From positions 1,798,001 to 1,862,000 of the forward strand of contig NZ_WTYF01000004.1 in NCBI RefSeq assembly GCF_009827315.1: 64,000 nt of DNA, read 5' to 3'. A program made the position numbers and the translations under genes. The first letter of the stretch is position 1; the number at the start of each line of letters is the position of its first letter. Of this stretch, positions 44,127-52,945 are shown one piece after another. The notes under the pieces were generated by a model. That model searched no databases, was not told the DNA's origin, and saw nothing but the letters and a program-made list of their open reading frames with translations. Source of the DNA: Qipengyuania gaetbuli. Its GTDB lineage: Bacteria; Pseudomonadota; Alphaproteobacteria; Sphingomonadales; Sphingomonadaceae.

Positions 44127-44635
44127 CCCGCAGGCCGCGCATAGCGCGCAAGGAAGCCGACGAAATCGATCTTGCCCAGTCCCACGCCTTCCTTGCGCAG
44201 GATGGCGTAGGCGGTTGCGGCGTGGAAATAGAAGTTGGGCATCGTCCAGTCGCGCAGGTATTCGTGCGCGGCCATCACAAAGCGCATGCCGTTGGGCAGG
44301 GTCATGTCGATTTCCGCGTCATGCGCCGCGGCTTCGCGTTCACCGGCAGAAGCCACATACTCGCGTGCCTTGGCCAGCATGGCGCGGACCTCGTCGAAGC
44401 TGGCAAGCGCCGTCTCTTCGTGCGGAATGTCCATGCCCCACACCCGGCCGAGCGCCATGTAGACCTGGTTCACCGCGATGCGGAATTGCGATTCCAGCGG
44501 AAGCATGTCCTCGGCGAGCCGCCCCACGACCAATCGCTCGTCGGACACCCCGGCCTTCTGGGCCTTGGCCGCGAGATGGTCGAGCGTGCCAAGGATGTTG
44601 CCAAAAGTGGCGATTGCGGCGGACGAATAGGACAT
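44123..44635 (-). CDS. DUF1993 family protein
   Basis: From the ATG at 44633-44635 the product is 170 residues. It is a helical bundle with ILGTLDHLAAKAQKAGVSDERL, a DMLPLESQFRIAVNQV segment, and PNFYFHAATAYAILRKEGV near the C-terminus, typical of DUF1993 (DinB-like fold). The biochemical role is not known. It is convergent with the DUF167 gene. Confidence 0.86.
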   Translation of the reverse strand: MSYSSAAIATFGNILGTLDHLAAKAQKAGVSDERLVVGRLAEDMLPLESQFRIAVNQVYMALGRVWGMDIPHEETALASFDEVRAMLAKAREYVASAGEREAAAHDAEIDMTLPNGMRFVMAAHEYLRDWTMPNFYFHAATAYAILRKEGVGLGKIDFVGFLARYARPAG

Positions 44636-44662
44636 GGTTCTCTCCCGTGAGGCCCACACCAG

Positions 44663-45328
44663 CTAGGTCGGCGCCGACCCCATATCAATAGGGTTGGCCC
44701 GTTCGATCAGAAAGGCCGCACCGAAGAGAATGACGGCCAGAGCGCACAACAGCGGCGGCGCAATGACCTGATTGTGGGCGTACACCCAACCTCCTCCGAA
44801 AGCACCTATCGCCAGGGCAAGCCACAGCAGACCGTATCCGCGCATGCTTGGTGCGGTCCGGCCCGTCAGCCTTGCGGCAATCCCTTGTCCGAAGCGCACG
44901 AGCGCGCCCGTCATATATGTAACGCCGACCGTGACCTCGCCATCCTTGGAAAAGACGTTGTTGGCGAGGCCCATCGCGCAAGCCGCCGGAACAAGGAAGC
45001 CGAGGGTGTAACCACCTGAATGGGCCAAAGCGCCCAGGCCCAGCAGTGCGGACACGCCCATCAAGAGCAAGCGTTTGCGACACGCAGGCCATCGCCCGGC
45101 GACAATTGCGCCCATGATCACGCCCCCGGTGAAACTGCCGATGATCGTCAGCGGCAGGAGGACCGCACCCGCGGCTGTGGCGAAGTCCACGCCCAGCCTT
45201 GTCGTATTGCCCGACATGAACGATGCGAAATAGCCACCCGTGGCGAGGAACCCTGTGGCGTCGACCGCACCAGCAAGGAAGGCGAGGCCGATGGCCAGCT
45301 TCTGGCGGGCGGGGTCGTAGCGATGCAC
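44663..45328 (-). CDS. YoaK (DUF1275) family membrane protein
   Basis: The 221-residue protein has about six hydrophobic segments. It carries the DUF1275 hallmarks GAVDATGFLATGGYFASFMSGNTTRLG near the N-terminus and VTVGVTYMTGALVRFGQGIA in the middle. Family members are membrane proteins of unknown, possibly transport-related, function. It is transcribed alone between the DUF1993 and DNA ligase genes. Confidence 0.87.
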   Translation of the reverse strand: MHRYDPARQKLAIGLAFLAGAVDATGFLATGGYFASFMSGNTTRLGVDFATAAGAVLLPLTIIGSFTGGVIMGAIVAGRWPACRKRLLLMGVSALLGLGALAHSGGYTLGFLVPAACAMGLANNVFSKDGEVTVGVTYMTGALVRFGQGIAARLTGRTAPSMRGYGLLWLALAIGAFGGGWVYAHNQVIAPPLLCALAVILFGAAFLIERANPIDMGSAPT

Positions 45329-45358
45329 GGCAACAGCTTGCCCCGAATCGCTCCGAAA

Positions 45359-46951
45359 TCAATCCCTGATCAACGACCGCAGCGCATCGATCCGATCCGC
45401 TTCGTGCGGCGGCTTGTCCCAGCGGATGCGGTGGATGCGCGGGAAGCGCATGGCGAGGCCGGACTTGTGCCGCTTGCTCTCGTGCACGCTGTCGAAGGCG
45501 ACCTCGAACACCAAGCTCCGGTCGGTTTCGCGCACCGGGCCGAAGCGGTTGACTGTGTTCTGGCGCACGTGCCGGTCGAGCTTCTTCAGCTCCTCGTCGG
45601 TGAAGCCCGAATAGGCCTTGCCCACCGGCAGCAGGTCCGCGCCCTGATCCGGGTCGCCGTCCCAGCAACCGAAAGTGTAGTCGGAATAGAAGCTTGATCG
45701 CTTTCCGCTGCCGCGCTGGGCATACATCAGCACGCAGTCGACCAGCAGCGGGTCGCGCTTCCATTTGTACCAGTATCCCACGCGCCGACCGGCGATATAG
45801 GGGCTGTCCTTGCGCTTGAGCATCAGCCCTTCGATCGCATCGTCGCGGCTGCCTTCACGTATCTGCGCGAGGTGCTCGAAATCGCGCGCCTCGACCACGC
45901 TGCTGATATCGAAATGGCTGTCCGGCAGGCGCGCCATTAGCGCCTCGAGCTGCGAGCGACGCTCCGTCCATGCCCGTTCCCGCAAATTCTCGCCCTCGAC
46001 GATCAGGACGTCATAGAGGCGCACGAAGGCCGGATATTCCGCGAGCATCTTCTTCGACACGGTCTTGCGTCCGAGGCGTTGCTGCAGCGCGTTGAAGCTG
46101 GCTGCCCCGCCTTCTTCACCGCCCTGCACGCTGCCGCGCACGAGCAGCTCGCCGTCGAGCACCGCGTTGAAGGGCAGCACGTCGAGCAATTCGGGGAAGG
46201 TCGCGGAAATATCGTCGCCCGAGCGCGAATAGAGCCGCGTCTCGCCGCCGGCATGCACGAGCTGCACGCGAATGCCGTCCCATTTCCACTCTGCTGCATA
46301 ATCGGCGAGGTCGACCACCGTGTCCTCGAGCGGGTGGGCCAGCATGAAGGGGCGGAAGGTCGGCAGGTTCTCGGTATCGGGCGGGGGTTTGCCATGCGCA
46401 GCCCAGTCGAACAGTTCGGCGTAGGGCGGCTGGAGCCCATGCCAGTACTCCTCGACCTCGTCGACCGGCACGTCGAAAGCCTGCGCGAAGGCGGTCTTCG
46501 CCAAGCGACTCGATACGCCGATGCGCATCCCGCCGGTCGCCAACTTGAGCAGAGCATAACGGCCCGAGGCATCGAGCCGGTCGAGCAGCCTGGGAAGCTC
46601 CGTCACCACGCTCTTGCGCGTCATGGCCGAGAGCAGGTCGACCGTTTCGCTCACGCTTGGCGGAGAGGGCGGATCGGCGGGGGCTGGCCACAACAGGCTT
46701 GCCGTCTCTGCCGTATCGCCGACGAAATCGCGGCTCAGCGTCCACAGCACCGGATCGACCCGCTCCTGCATCAGATTGCGGATCGTCGAGCTTTTGACGG
46801 CCGGAAAGTCGAGCCCGTCGGACAGCGCTGCCAGCGCCCAGCCACGATCGGGGTTGGGCGTCGCGCGCAGATACCCGGCGATCAGCCGCAGCTTCTCGTT
46901 GCGGGAGCGCGTGTAGACCAGCGCATCGACGAGGGCGGCGAATTCTTCCAC
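45359..46951 (-). CDS. ATP-dependent DNA ligase (exonuclease-associated type)
   Basis: The 530-residue ligase has an N-terminal DNA-binding domain (about 1-190). The nucleotidyltransferase domain has motif I EWKWDGIRVQL, whose Lys is adenylated, together with LDGELLVRG and EGLMLKRKDSPY. An OB-fold with YWYKWKRDPLLVDCVLMYAQRG follows. It seals DNA nicks using ATP, separate from the essential NAD-dependent ligase. The start is a GTG at 46949-46951, 4 bases after the exonuclease stop, so the pair is co-transcribed. The open frame further upstream is within the exonuclease gene. Confidence 0.93.
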   Translation of the reverse strand: MEEFAALVDALVYTRSRNEKLRLIAGYLRATPNPDRGWALAALSDGLDFPAVKSSTIRNLMQERVDPVLWTLSRDFVGDTAETASLLWPAPADPPSPPSVSETVDLLSAMTRKSVVTELPRLLDRLDASGRYALLKLATGGMRIGVSSRLAKTAFAQAFDVPVDEVEEYWHGLQPPYAELFDWAAHGKPPPDTENLPTFRPFMLAHPLEDTVVDLADYAAEWKWDGIRVQLVHAGGETRLYSRSGDDISATFPELLDVLPFNAVLDGELLVRGSVQGGEEGGAASFNALQQRLGRKTVSKKMLAEYPAFVRLYDVLIVEGENLRERAWTERRSQLEALMARLPDSHFDISSVVEARDFEHLAQIREGSRDDAIEGLMLKRKDSPYIAGRRVGYWYKWKRDPLLVDCVLMYAQRGSGKRSSFYSDYTFGCWDGDPDQGADLLPVGKAYSGFTDEELKKLDRHVRQNTVNRFGPVRETDRSLVFEVAFDSVHESKRHKSGLAMRFPRIHRIRWDKPPHEADRIDALRSLIRD

Positions 46952-46955
46952 TAGC

Positions 46956-47960
46956 CTAGTCGTCCTCGTCCTCGTAGCCGACCAGTGCCAGGGCGCGGGC
47001 GCGGCGCTGGTGGAGCTGGCACCAGCGCAGCAGCGCGTCCTCGCGGCCGTGAGTGATCCAGTTTTCCTGTGCGCCGACTTCCTCGATGGTGCGGGTAAGC
47101 TCGCTCCAGTCGGCATGGTCGGAAATGACCAGCGGCAGCTCGACATTGCGCTGGCGTGCGCGCTGGCGCACGCGCATCCACCCGCTTGCCATGGCAGTGA
47201 TGGGATCAGGCAGGCGGCGGCTCCACCGGTCGTTGAGGGCGCTGGGCGGGCACACGACGATGGCGCCGCGCATATCGTCCTTGGAATAGTCAGCAACGAG
47301 CCGGAGTTCGCCGAGGTCCACGTCGTGTTCCTCGTAGAGACGGCACATCTTCTCCATCGCGCCGTGGAGGTAGATCGGGTCGAGGTGTCCCGCGCGCCGC
47401 AGCTCCGCGATCACGCGCTGTGCCTTGCCCAGCGCATAGGCGCCGACCAAAACGCAGCGGTCGGGATGCGCGGCGAGCCGTTCGAGCAGCTTGGCCATCT
47501 CCTCCTCGATCGGCGGGTGGGTGAACAGCGGCAGGCCGAAAGTCGCCTCGGTGATGAAGATGTCGCACTTCGTCACCTCGAAAGGCGCACAGGTGGGATC
47601 GGCGCGGCGCTTGTAGTCGCCCGTCACCACCACGCGCTCGCCCGCGTGTTCGAGCAGGATCTGCGCGCTGCCGAGGACATGGCCTGCGGGCACATAGGTC
47701 GCATCGACCCCGCCGGGCAGGCGGATCGTCTCGCCATAGGCGACCGGCGTCGCGCCTGCAGAAGTCGCGTAGCGCAACTTCATGATCGCCAGCGTCTCGG
47801 GCGTGGCGACGGTCTGGCCGTGCCCGCCGCGCGCATGGTCGGCATGGCCGTGCGTCACCAGCGCCTTGTCGACCGCGCGCGAGGGATCGACCCAGCAGTC
47901 TGCGGGGACGATGTGGATGCCGTGCGGCTCGGGTCGGATCCAGGAAAAGGGGGCGGCCAT
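46956..47960 (-). CDS. ligase-associated DNA exonuclease (metallo-beta-lactamase fold)
   Basis: The 334-residue protein has an MBL/beta-CASP-type fold with the metal motif THGHADHARGG, then GHVLGSAQILLE, VVTGDYKRR and the late ISDHADW. In other bacteria this family forms an operon with an ATP ligase, an Lhr-type helicase and a metallophosphoesterase, acting in DNA repair. Only the ligase is adjacent here. The start ATG is at 47958-47960. Confidence 0.92.
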   Translation of the reverse strand: MAAPFSWIRPEPHGIHIVPADCWVDPSRAVDKALVTHGHADHARGGHGQTVATPETLAIMKLRYATSAGATPVAYGETIRLPGGVDATYVPAGHVLGSAQILLEHAGERVVVTGDYKRRADPTCAPFEVTKCDIFITEATFGLPLFTHPPIEEEMAKLLERLAAHPDRCVLVGAYALGKAQRVIAELRRAGHLDPIYLHGAMEKMCRLYEEHDVDLGELRLVADYSKDDMRGAIVVCPPSALNDRWSRRLPDPITAMASGWMRVRQRARQRNVELPLVISDHADWSELTRTIEEVGAQENWITHGREDALLRWCQLHQRRARALALVGYEDEDD

Positions 47961-47995
47961 CCCCGCACCAACGGCAGGGAGGCGCGCCGGTTTCC

Positions 47996-50023
47996 TTATT
48001 TGTCTTTGTACTTGTCGAACCAGGCGATGACCGCCGCGCCCTTGGCCGCCTGTTGGCTCGGGCTCATGGTCAGATCGCTGTGGCTTGCGCCGGGCATGAC
48101 GACCAGCGCAGTGTCGACGCCCAGTACCTTCAGCGCGCCGTAGAACTGCTCGGCCTCGCTGCGCGGGGTGCGATAGTCCTCCTCGCCCACCAGCATCAGC
48201 GTCGGGGTCTTGATGTTGGCCGCATTGGCGAGCGGCGAACGGCGCCAGTAATCTTCGGGTCGCTCCCACGGCTGGCCCTTCATCCAGTACTTGCCGAAGA
48301 AGGCGTAGCCGTCGCTCATCAGGGCCATGTTGGTCCAGTTGATTACCGGCTTGTAGGAGGCGGCCGCAGCGAAGCGGTCGGTCTTGCCCACGATCCACGC
48401 GGTCAGGATCCCGCCGCCCGATCCGCCGGTGACGAACAGGTTGCCTGCATCGGCATAGCCTGCGGCAACGGCTGCATCGACTGCCGCCATCAGCTCGTCA
48501 TGGTTGGAGATCGGGTAATTGCCCTCGATCCGGTCGGCAAAAGCCTGGCCGTAGCCGGTCGAACCGCCCGGATTGGTATAGAGCGTCGCATAACCGGCCG
48601 AGGCGTAGATCTGGTAGTCCGAGGAGAAGCTCGGGCCGTAACCGGCGTAGGGGCCGCCGTGGATTTCGAGGATCATCGGCAGTGGCTTGCCCTCTTGCCA
48701 GTCGGCGGGAAGCACGATCCAGCTGGGGATCTTCGTCCCGTCGGCCGCCGTTACCTGCAGTTCGCGCACTTGCGCGAGGCGCTTGCCCGACAGTTTCAGG
48801 TCGTTGAGCGAGGTCAGGCGCGTGGCCTTGCCGCCGCGCAGCACCGATACGTCGGAGGGCCTCAAAGTGCTGCCGCTAGTGTAAGCGAGCACGCCGCCAT
48901 CGGACACGCTCCACTGCCCGCCTGCATAGGGACGCGTGTAATAGGTATCGACCAGCTCCGCGCCGAGCGGGCTGACGCTGCCGCCCAGCGATACCTTGGC
49001 GACCTTGTAGGTGCCTTGGTCCTCGTAGCCTGCGAAGAGGCCTGCGGCGTTCCACTCGAGCGAGGTCACGTCGCGGTCGAAGTCGCTGGCGATCCGGCGC
49101 TTGTTCGACCCGTCGCGGTCCATCACGTAGATGCCGTTCTGGACATAGGCCATCGCCTGGTCGTCATAGCCAAGGTAGGCGATCTGCCTTCCGTCAGGCG
49201 AGACTTGCGGATTGGCATCGGGACCGTCGCGGTCGGTCAGCGCGGTAATCGCGCCAGAGGTCACGTCGATCGCATAGACTTCGCTGTCGACGCCGCTCAG
49301 CTCCCAGTCCTCGTCGCGATTGCCGCTGATAAGGATGGTGCGCCCGTCGGGCGTCCATTCGAGCCCGCCGCCGTGATTGCGGTCGCCATGGGTCAGCTGG
49401 CGCGGCGCGCCGCCGACCGCATTGACGAGGAAGACCTGCGTGAAACCGGGCGTGAGATAGCCGGCCCCGTCATAGCGATAGGTCACGCGGTCGATGATCT
49501 GCGGTCCCGGCTTCCACTTGGCGCCTTCGGGCGGCGAAAGCGGCGAGCCGAGCTTGAGCGGTTCGGACGGGATGTCGGCCGAAAAGGCGATGCGCTTGCC
49601 GTCGGGCGACCATGCCAGCGATTGCGGCGCGCCGGGCAGGGCCGTGATGTTCGCGCTCTGCCCGCTGGCCATCCAGCGCACGTGCAGTTCGGGCCCGCCC
49701 CCGCTGTGGGTCGAGACATAGGCGAGGCGATCGCCGCCTGGCGACCAGCGCGGGCTGGAATGCGAGCCTTCTCCCGTCACCAGCGGCGTTTCCGCCCCGC
49801 TCGCCACGTCGATCATCCAGATCGAGGAAACCGCGGCATCGGTCATGATATCGTTGGTCCGGCGCACATAGGCGATGCGCTTGCCATCCGGGCTGATCTG
49901 CGGATCGGCCGCCACGCTGAGGCCGAACAGGTCCTCTGCCGTAAAGTCCGGGCTGGGCGCATCCTGCGCATGGGCCGGTGCGGCAAGCGCCATACCGAGC
50001 GCGACGAAACAGGCGTATCTCAT
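47996..50023 (-). CDS. S9 family serine peptidase, exported (second copy)
   Basis: The 675-residue protein has a signal peptide (cleavage near AHAQ, residue 20). A WD40-like beta-propeller (about 30-390, with repeated PDGKRIAY and SPGGDRLAY units) and a prolyl-oligopeptidase catalytic domain follow. The nucleophile lies in VTGGSGGGIL, with the Asp in GEEDYRTP and the His in GASHSD. It is likely a periplasmic dipeptidyl or acylaminoacyl peptidase. Its ribosome binding site GGGGAGG lies in the 3' arm of the clpA terminator hairpin, 7 bases before the ATG. Confidence 0.9.
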   Translation of the reverse strand: MRYACFVALGMALAAPAHAQDAPSPDFTAEDLFGLSVAADPQISPDGKRIAYVRRTNDIMTDAAVSSIWMIDVASGAETPLVTGEGSHSSPRWSPGGDRLAYVSTHSGGGPELHVRWMASGQSANITALPGAPQSLAWSPDGKRIAFSADIPSEPLKLGSPLSPPEGAKWKPGPQIIDRVTYRYDGAGYLTPGFTQVFLVNAVGGAPRQLTHGDRNHGGGLEWTPDGRTILISGNRDEDWELSGVDSEVYAIDVTSGAITALTDRDGPDANPQVSPDGRQIAYLGYDDQAMAYVQNGIYVMDRDGSNKRRIASDFDRDVTSLEWNAAGLFAGYEDQGTYKVAKVSLGGSVSPLGAELVDTYYTRPYAGGQWSVSDGGVLAYTSGSTLRPSDVSVLRGGKATRLTSLNDLKLSGKRLAQVRELQVTAADGTKIPSWIVLPADWQEGKPLPMILEIHGGPYAGYGPSFSSDYQIYASAGYATLYTNPGGSTGYGQAFADRIEGNYPISNHDELMAAVDAAVAAGYADAGNLFVTGGSGGGILTAWIVGKTDRFAAAASYKPVINWTNMALMSDGYAFFGKYWMKGQPWERPEDYWRRSPLANAANIKTPTLMLVGEEDYRTPRSEAEQFYGALKVLGVDTALVVMPGASHSDLTMSPSQQAAKGAAVIAWFDKYKDK

Positions 50024-50024
50024 G

Positions 50025-50054
50025 AAAAAACCTCCCCTGCGGCAACAGGGGAGG
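50025..50054 (-). terminator. clpA intrinsic terminator overlapping the S9 peptidase ribosome binding site
   Basis: On the minus strand CCTCCCCTG (50054-50046) pairs with CAGGGGAGG (50039-50031) across a 6-base loop, followed by TTTTTT (50030-50025), then C and the ATG. The stem is perfect. Confidence 0.85.
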
Positions 50055-50096
50055 TTCAATCACACGGAAGCGATTCTGGCTAGAGCGGCGGGCCGC

Positions 50097-52478
50097 TCAG
50101 CTTTCGCCCTTGGTTTCGCTGGTATCGGCCTCGGGCTTCTTCTTTGGCGCGGCCTTCTTCTTTGCCGCGGGCTTGCGCTTGGGCTTCGCCTTGGCCTTGG
50201 GCGGTGCCGGGGTCAGCTCGAAGCTGGGCTTGCCGTCCTTCAGCGTCACCGCGACTTCGCCGCCGTCGGCCAGCTTGCCGAACAGCAGTTCCTCCGCCAG
50301 CGGCTGCTTGATCTTTTCCTGGATCAGGCGGCCCATCGGGCGCGCGCCGTAGAGCTTGTCGTAGCCCTTGTCGGCGAGCCATGCGCGGCTTTCCTTGTCG
50401 AACTGGATGTCGACGTTCTGTTCGGCCAGCTGCAGTTCGAGCTGGAGGATGAACTTGTCGACCACGCGCGCGACGGTCTGCTTGCCGAGATAGGCAAACG
50501 GCACGATCGCATCGAGACGGTTGCGGAATTCGGGGGTGAACATGCGTTTCACCGCTTCTTCGCTCGCATCTTCCTTGCTCACGTCGCCGAAGCCGATCCC
50601 CTGCCGTGCCATGTCGGACGCGCCGGCATTGGTAGTCATGATGAGCACCACGTTGCGGAAATCGACCGTCTTGCCGTGGTGGTCGGTCAGGCGGCCGTTA
50701 TCCATCACCTGCAGCAGGATGTTGAACAGGTCCGGATGCGCCTTCTCGATTTCGTCGAGCAGGAGGACGCAGTGCGGGTTCTGGTCAACCGCATCGGTTA
50801 AAAGACCGCCCTGGTCGTAACCAACATAGCCCGGAGGTGCGCCGATCAGGCGGCTCACCGAGTGGCGCTCCATGTACTCCGACATGTCGAAGCGCTTGAG
50901 CTCGATGCCCATGATGCTGGCGAGCTGGCGGGCGACCTCGGTCTTGCCGACGCCGGTCGGGCCGGAGAACAAGAACGAGCCGATCGGCTTGTCCGGATCG
51001 CGCAAGCCTGCACGGCTCAGCTTCATCGCGGTCGATAGCCTCTCGACCGCGGCATCCTGGCCGAAGACCACGTGCTTGAGGTCGCGCTCGAGGTTTTCGA
51101 GTGCCTTCTTGTCGTCGCTCGACACCGACTTGGGCGGGATGCGCGCCATGGTCGCGATCACGGCCTCGATTTCCTTGGCGGTGATCTTCTTCTTGCGGCG
51201 GCTGGGCGGTACCAGCATCTGCATCGCGCCGACCTCGTCGATCACGTCGATCGCCTTGTCGGGCAGCTTGCGGTCGTTGATGTAGCGCGCCGATAGCTCG
51301 ACCGCGGTCTTGATCGCATCGGGCGTGTACTTGACCTTGTGGTGGTCTTCGAACGCGCTGCGCAGGCCCTGGAGGATCTTGATCGTATCCTCGATAGTGG
51401 GCTCGTTCACATCGATCTTCTGGAACCGGCGCAGCAGCGCGCGATCCTTTTCGAAGTGGTTGCGGAATTCCTTGTAGGTGGTCGAACCGATGCAGCGGAT
51501 CGCGCCGCTCGACAGCGCCGGTTTCAAGAGGTTCGAGGCGTCCATCGCCCCGCCGCTGGTCGCACCCGCACCGATCACCGTGTGGATTTCGTCGATGAAG
51601 AGGATCGCGTCGGGCATGCCCTCGAGCTCGTTCACGACCTGCTTCAGCCGCTCCTCGAAATCGCCGCGATAGCGCGTGCCGGCCAGGAGCGCGCCCATGT
51701 CGAGCGAGTAGATCACCGCATCGAGCAGCACTTCGGGCACGTCGCCTTCGACGATCTTGCGCGCAAGGCCTTCGGCAATGGCGGTTTTGCCGACGCCGGG
51801 ATCGCCCACGTAGAGCGGGTTGTTCTTCGACCGGCGGCACAGGATCTGCACGGTCCGGTCGACTTCCGGCCCGCGGCCGATCAGCGGATCGATGCGCCCG
51901 TCCTCGGCCTTCTTGTTGAGGTTGACCGTGAACTGGTCGAGCGCGGTTTCCTTCTTGTCGGCAGGCTTGGCCTGTTCCGCCGCCTCATTGCCCTGCGCCT
52001 CTTCCGCGCCCTGCGGCGGGCGTGCCTCGACCTGTTTGCCGCCCTTGCCGATGCCGTGGCTGATGAAGCTCACCGCGTCGAGGCGGCTCATGTCCTGCTG
52101 CTGCAGGAAATAGACCGCGTAGCTGTCGCGTTCGGAGAACAGCGCTACCAGCACGTTCGCGCCGGTCACCGTGTCCTTGCCCGAGGACTGGACGTGGAGA
52201 ATGGCGCGCTGGATGACGCGCTGGAAACCGGCGGTCGGCTGCGGGTCGGCGCCGTCGTCGGATTTCAGCGACTGGTATTCCTGTTCAAGATACTGGGTCA
52301 CCACTGCCGTCAGCTCGCCCAGGTCGACACCGCAGGCGGTCATGACCTGCGCTGCGTCCTCGTCGCCGATCAGCGCCAGGAGCAGGTGTTCGAGCGTCGC
52401 ATATTCATGGCGACGTTCGCCCGCATCGCTCAGCGCGGCGTGGAGGGTCTTTTCGAGATTGGCAGCGAAACTTGGCAT
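50097..52478 (-). CDS. clpA: ATP-dependent Clp protease ATP-binding subunit ClpA
   Basis: The 793-residue AAA+ unfoldase has the Clp N-domain (1-145) and D1 with GDPGVGKTAIAEG. D2 has GPTGVGKTEVARQLA and the sensor and ClpP-loop regions. It feeds substrates, including N-end-rule proteins via ClpS, to ClpP. The last 35 residues (about 759-793) form an unusual tail rich in Lys, Ala and Pro (KAKAKPKRKPAAKKK...). No clpS gene is adjacent, although it often precedes clpA. A DUF1192 gene lies 142 bases upstream. Confidence 0.94.
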   Translation of the reverse strand: MPSFAANLEKTLHAALSDAGERRHEYATLEHLLLALIGDEDAAQVMTACGVDLGELTAVVTQYLEQEYQSLKSDDGADPQPTAGFQRVIQRAILHVQSSGKDTVTGANVLVALFSERDSYAVYFLQQQDMSRLDAVSFISHGIGKGGKQVEARPPQGAEEAQGNEAAEQAKPADKKETALDQFTVNLNKKAEDGRIDPLIGRGPEVDRTVQILCRRSKNNPLYVGDPGVGKTAIAEGLARKIVEGDVPEVLLDAVIYSLDMGALLAGTRYRGDFEERLKQVVNELEGMPDAILFIDEIHTVIGAGATSGGAMDASNLLKPALSSGAIRCIGSTTYKEFRNHFEKDRALLRRFQKIDVNEPTIEDTIKILQGLRSAFEDHHKVKYTPDAIKTAVELSARYINDRKLPDKAIDVIDEVGAMQMLVPPSRRKKKITAKEIEAVIATMARIPPKSVSSDDKKALENLERDLKHVVFGQDAAVERLSTAMKLSRAGLRDPDKPIGSFLFSGPTGVGKTEVARQLASIMGIELKRFDMSEYMERHSVSRLIGAPPGYVGYDQGGLLTDAVDQNPHCVLLLDEIEKAHPDLFNILLQVMDNGRLTDHHGKTVDFRNVVLIMTTNAGASDMARQGIGFGDVSKEDASEEAVKRMFTPEFRNRLDAIVPFAYLGKQTVARVVDKFILQLELQLAEQNVDIQFDKESRAWLADKGYDKLYGARPMGRLIQEKIKQPLAEELLFGKLADGGEVAVTLKDGKPSFELTPAPPKAKAKPKRKPAAKKKAAPKKKPEADTSETKGES

Positions 52479-52620
52479 TCGGATCCTACTTTCGAGGGAC
52501 TCGCAGAAGGGCGAGACAGGGTGAGCCTAGGGTATCAAGCTTGACGAAAGCTGACCGGACGGCAGCGTGGGAAAGCGATATGGGAAGCGGGCGGCGCAAT
52601 TTCAGCCCCCCGCGCACGCC

Positions 52621-52821
52621 CTAGCCCTTTCGCCCGAACAGGGCGTCGGCCGCATCGCGGTGTGCGGCGGCTTTCAGGCGGTGTTTTTCGACGCGGGCGA
52701 TTTCGTCCTCGAGCAGGCGGATCCGCTCTTCCAGTTCGTCGATCGAATAAGGGGACAGGTCCTCCGCGGCGAGCTTGCTCGCGGCGTCGCCCTTGGGGCG
52801 CGGACGGTCGTCGTCATCCAT
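52621..52821 (-). CDS. DUF1192 family small protein
   Basis: The 66-residue protein fits the DUF1192 family: an acidic, Lys-rich start (MDDDDRPRPKGDAASKLAAEDLSPY) then SIDELEERIRLLEDEIARVE, a short coiled coil. These proteins are widespread in alphaproteobacteria and of unknown function. The start ATG is at 52819-52821. It is divergent from the quinone oxidoreductase gene. Confidence 0.85.
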   Translation of the reverse strand: MDDDDRPRPKGDAASKLAAEDLSPYSIDELEERIRLLEDEIARVEKHRLKAAAHRDAADALFGRKG

Positions 52822-52945
52822 GCGGCCATGCTCTTCCTTTGGGCGGTTGCTGTCAACACGCCCAGGCGGTAATGCACCGCCGCGTGGCGCAGGGGCCACG
52901 ATTTTGCGACGGGGGCGATACTTGGCCGACAATCCGCCGGAAACG

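Noticed and set aside
48053..50083. 676-residue open frame on the plus strand
   Set aside because: It is antisense to the second S9 peptidase, which carries a signal peptide, propeller repeats and a catalytic triad.
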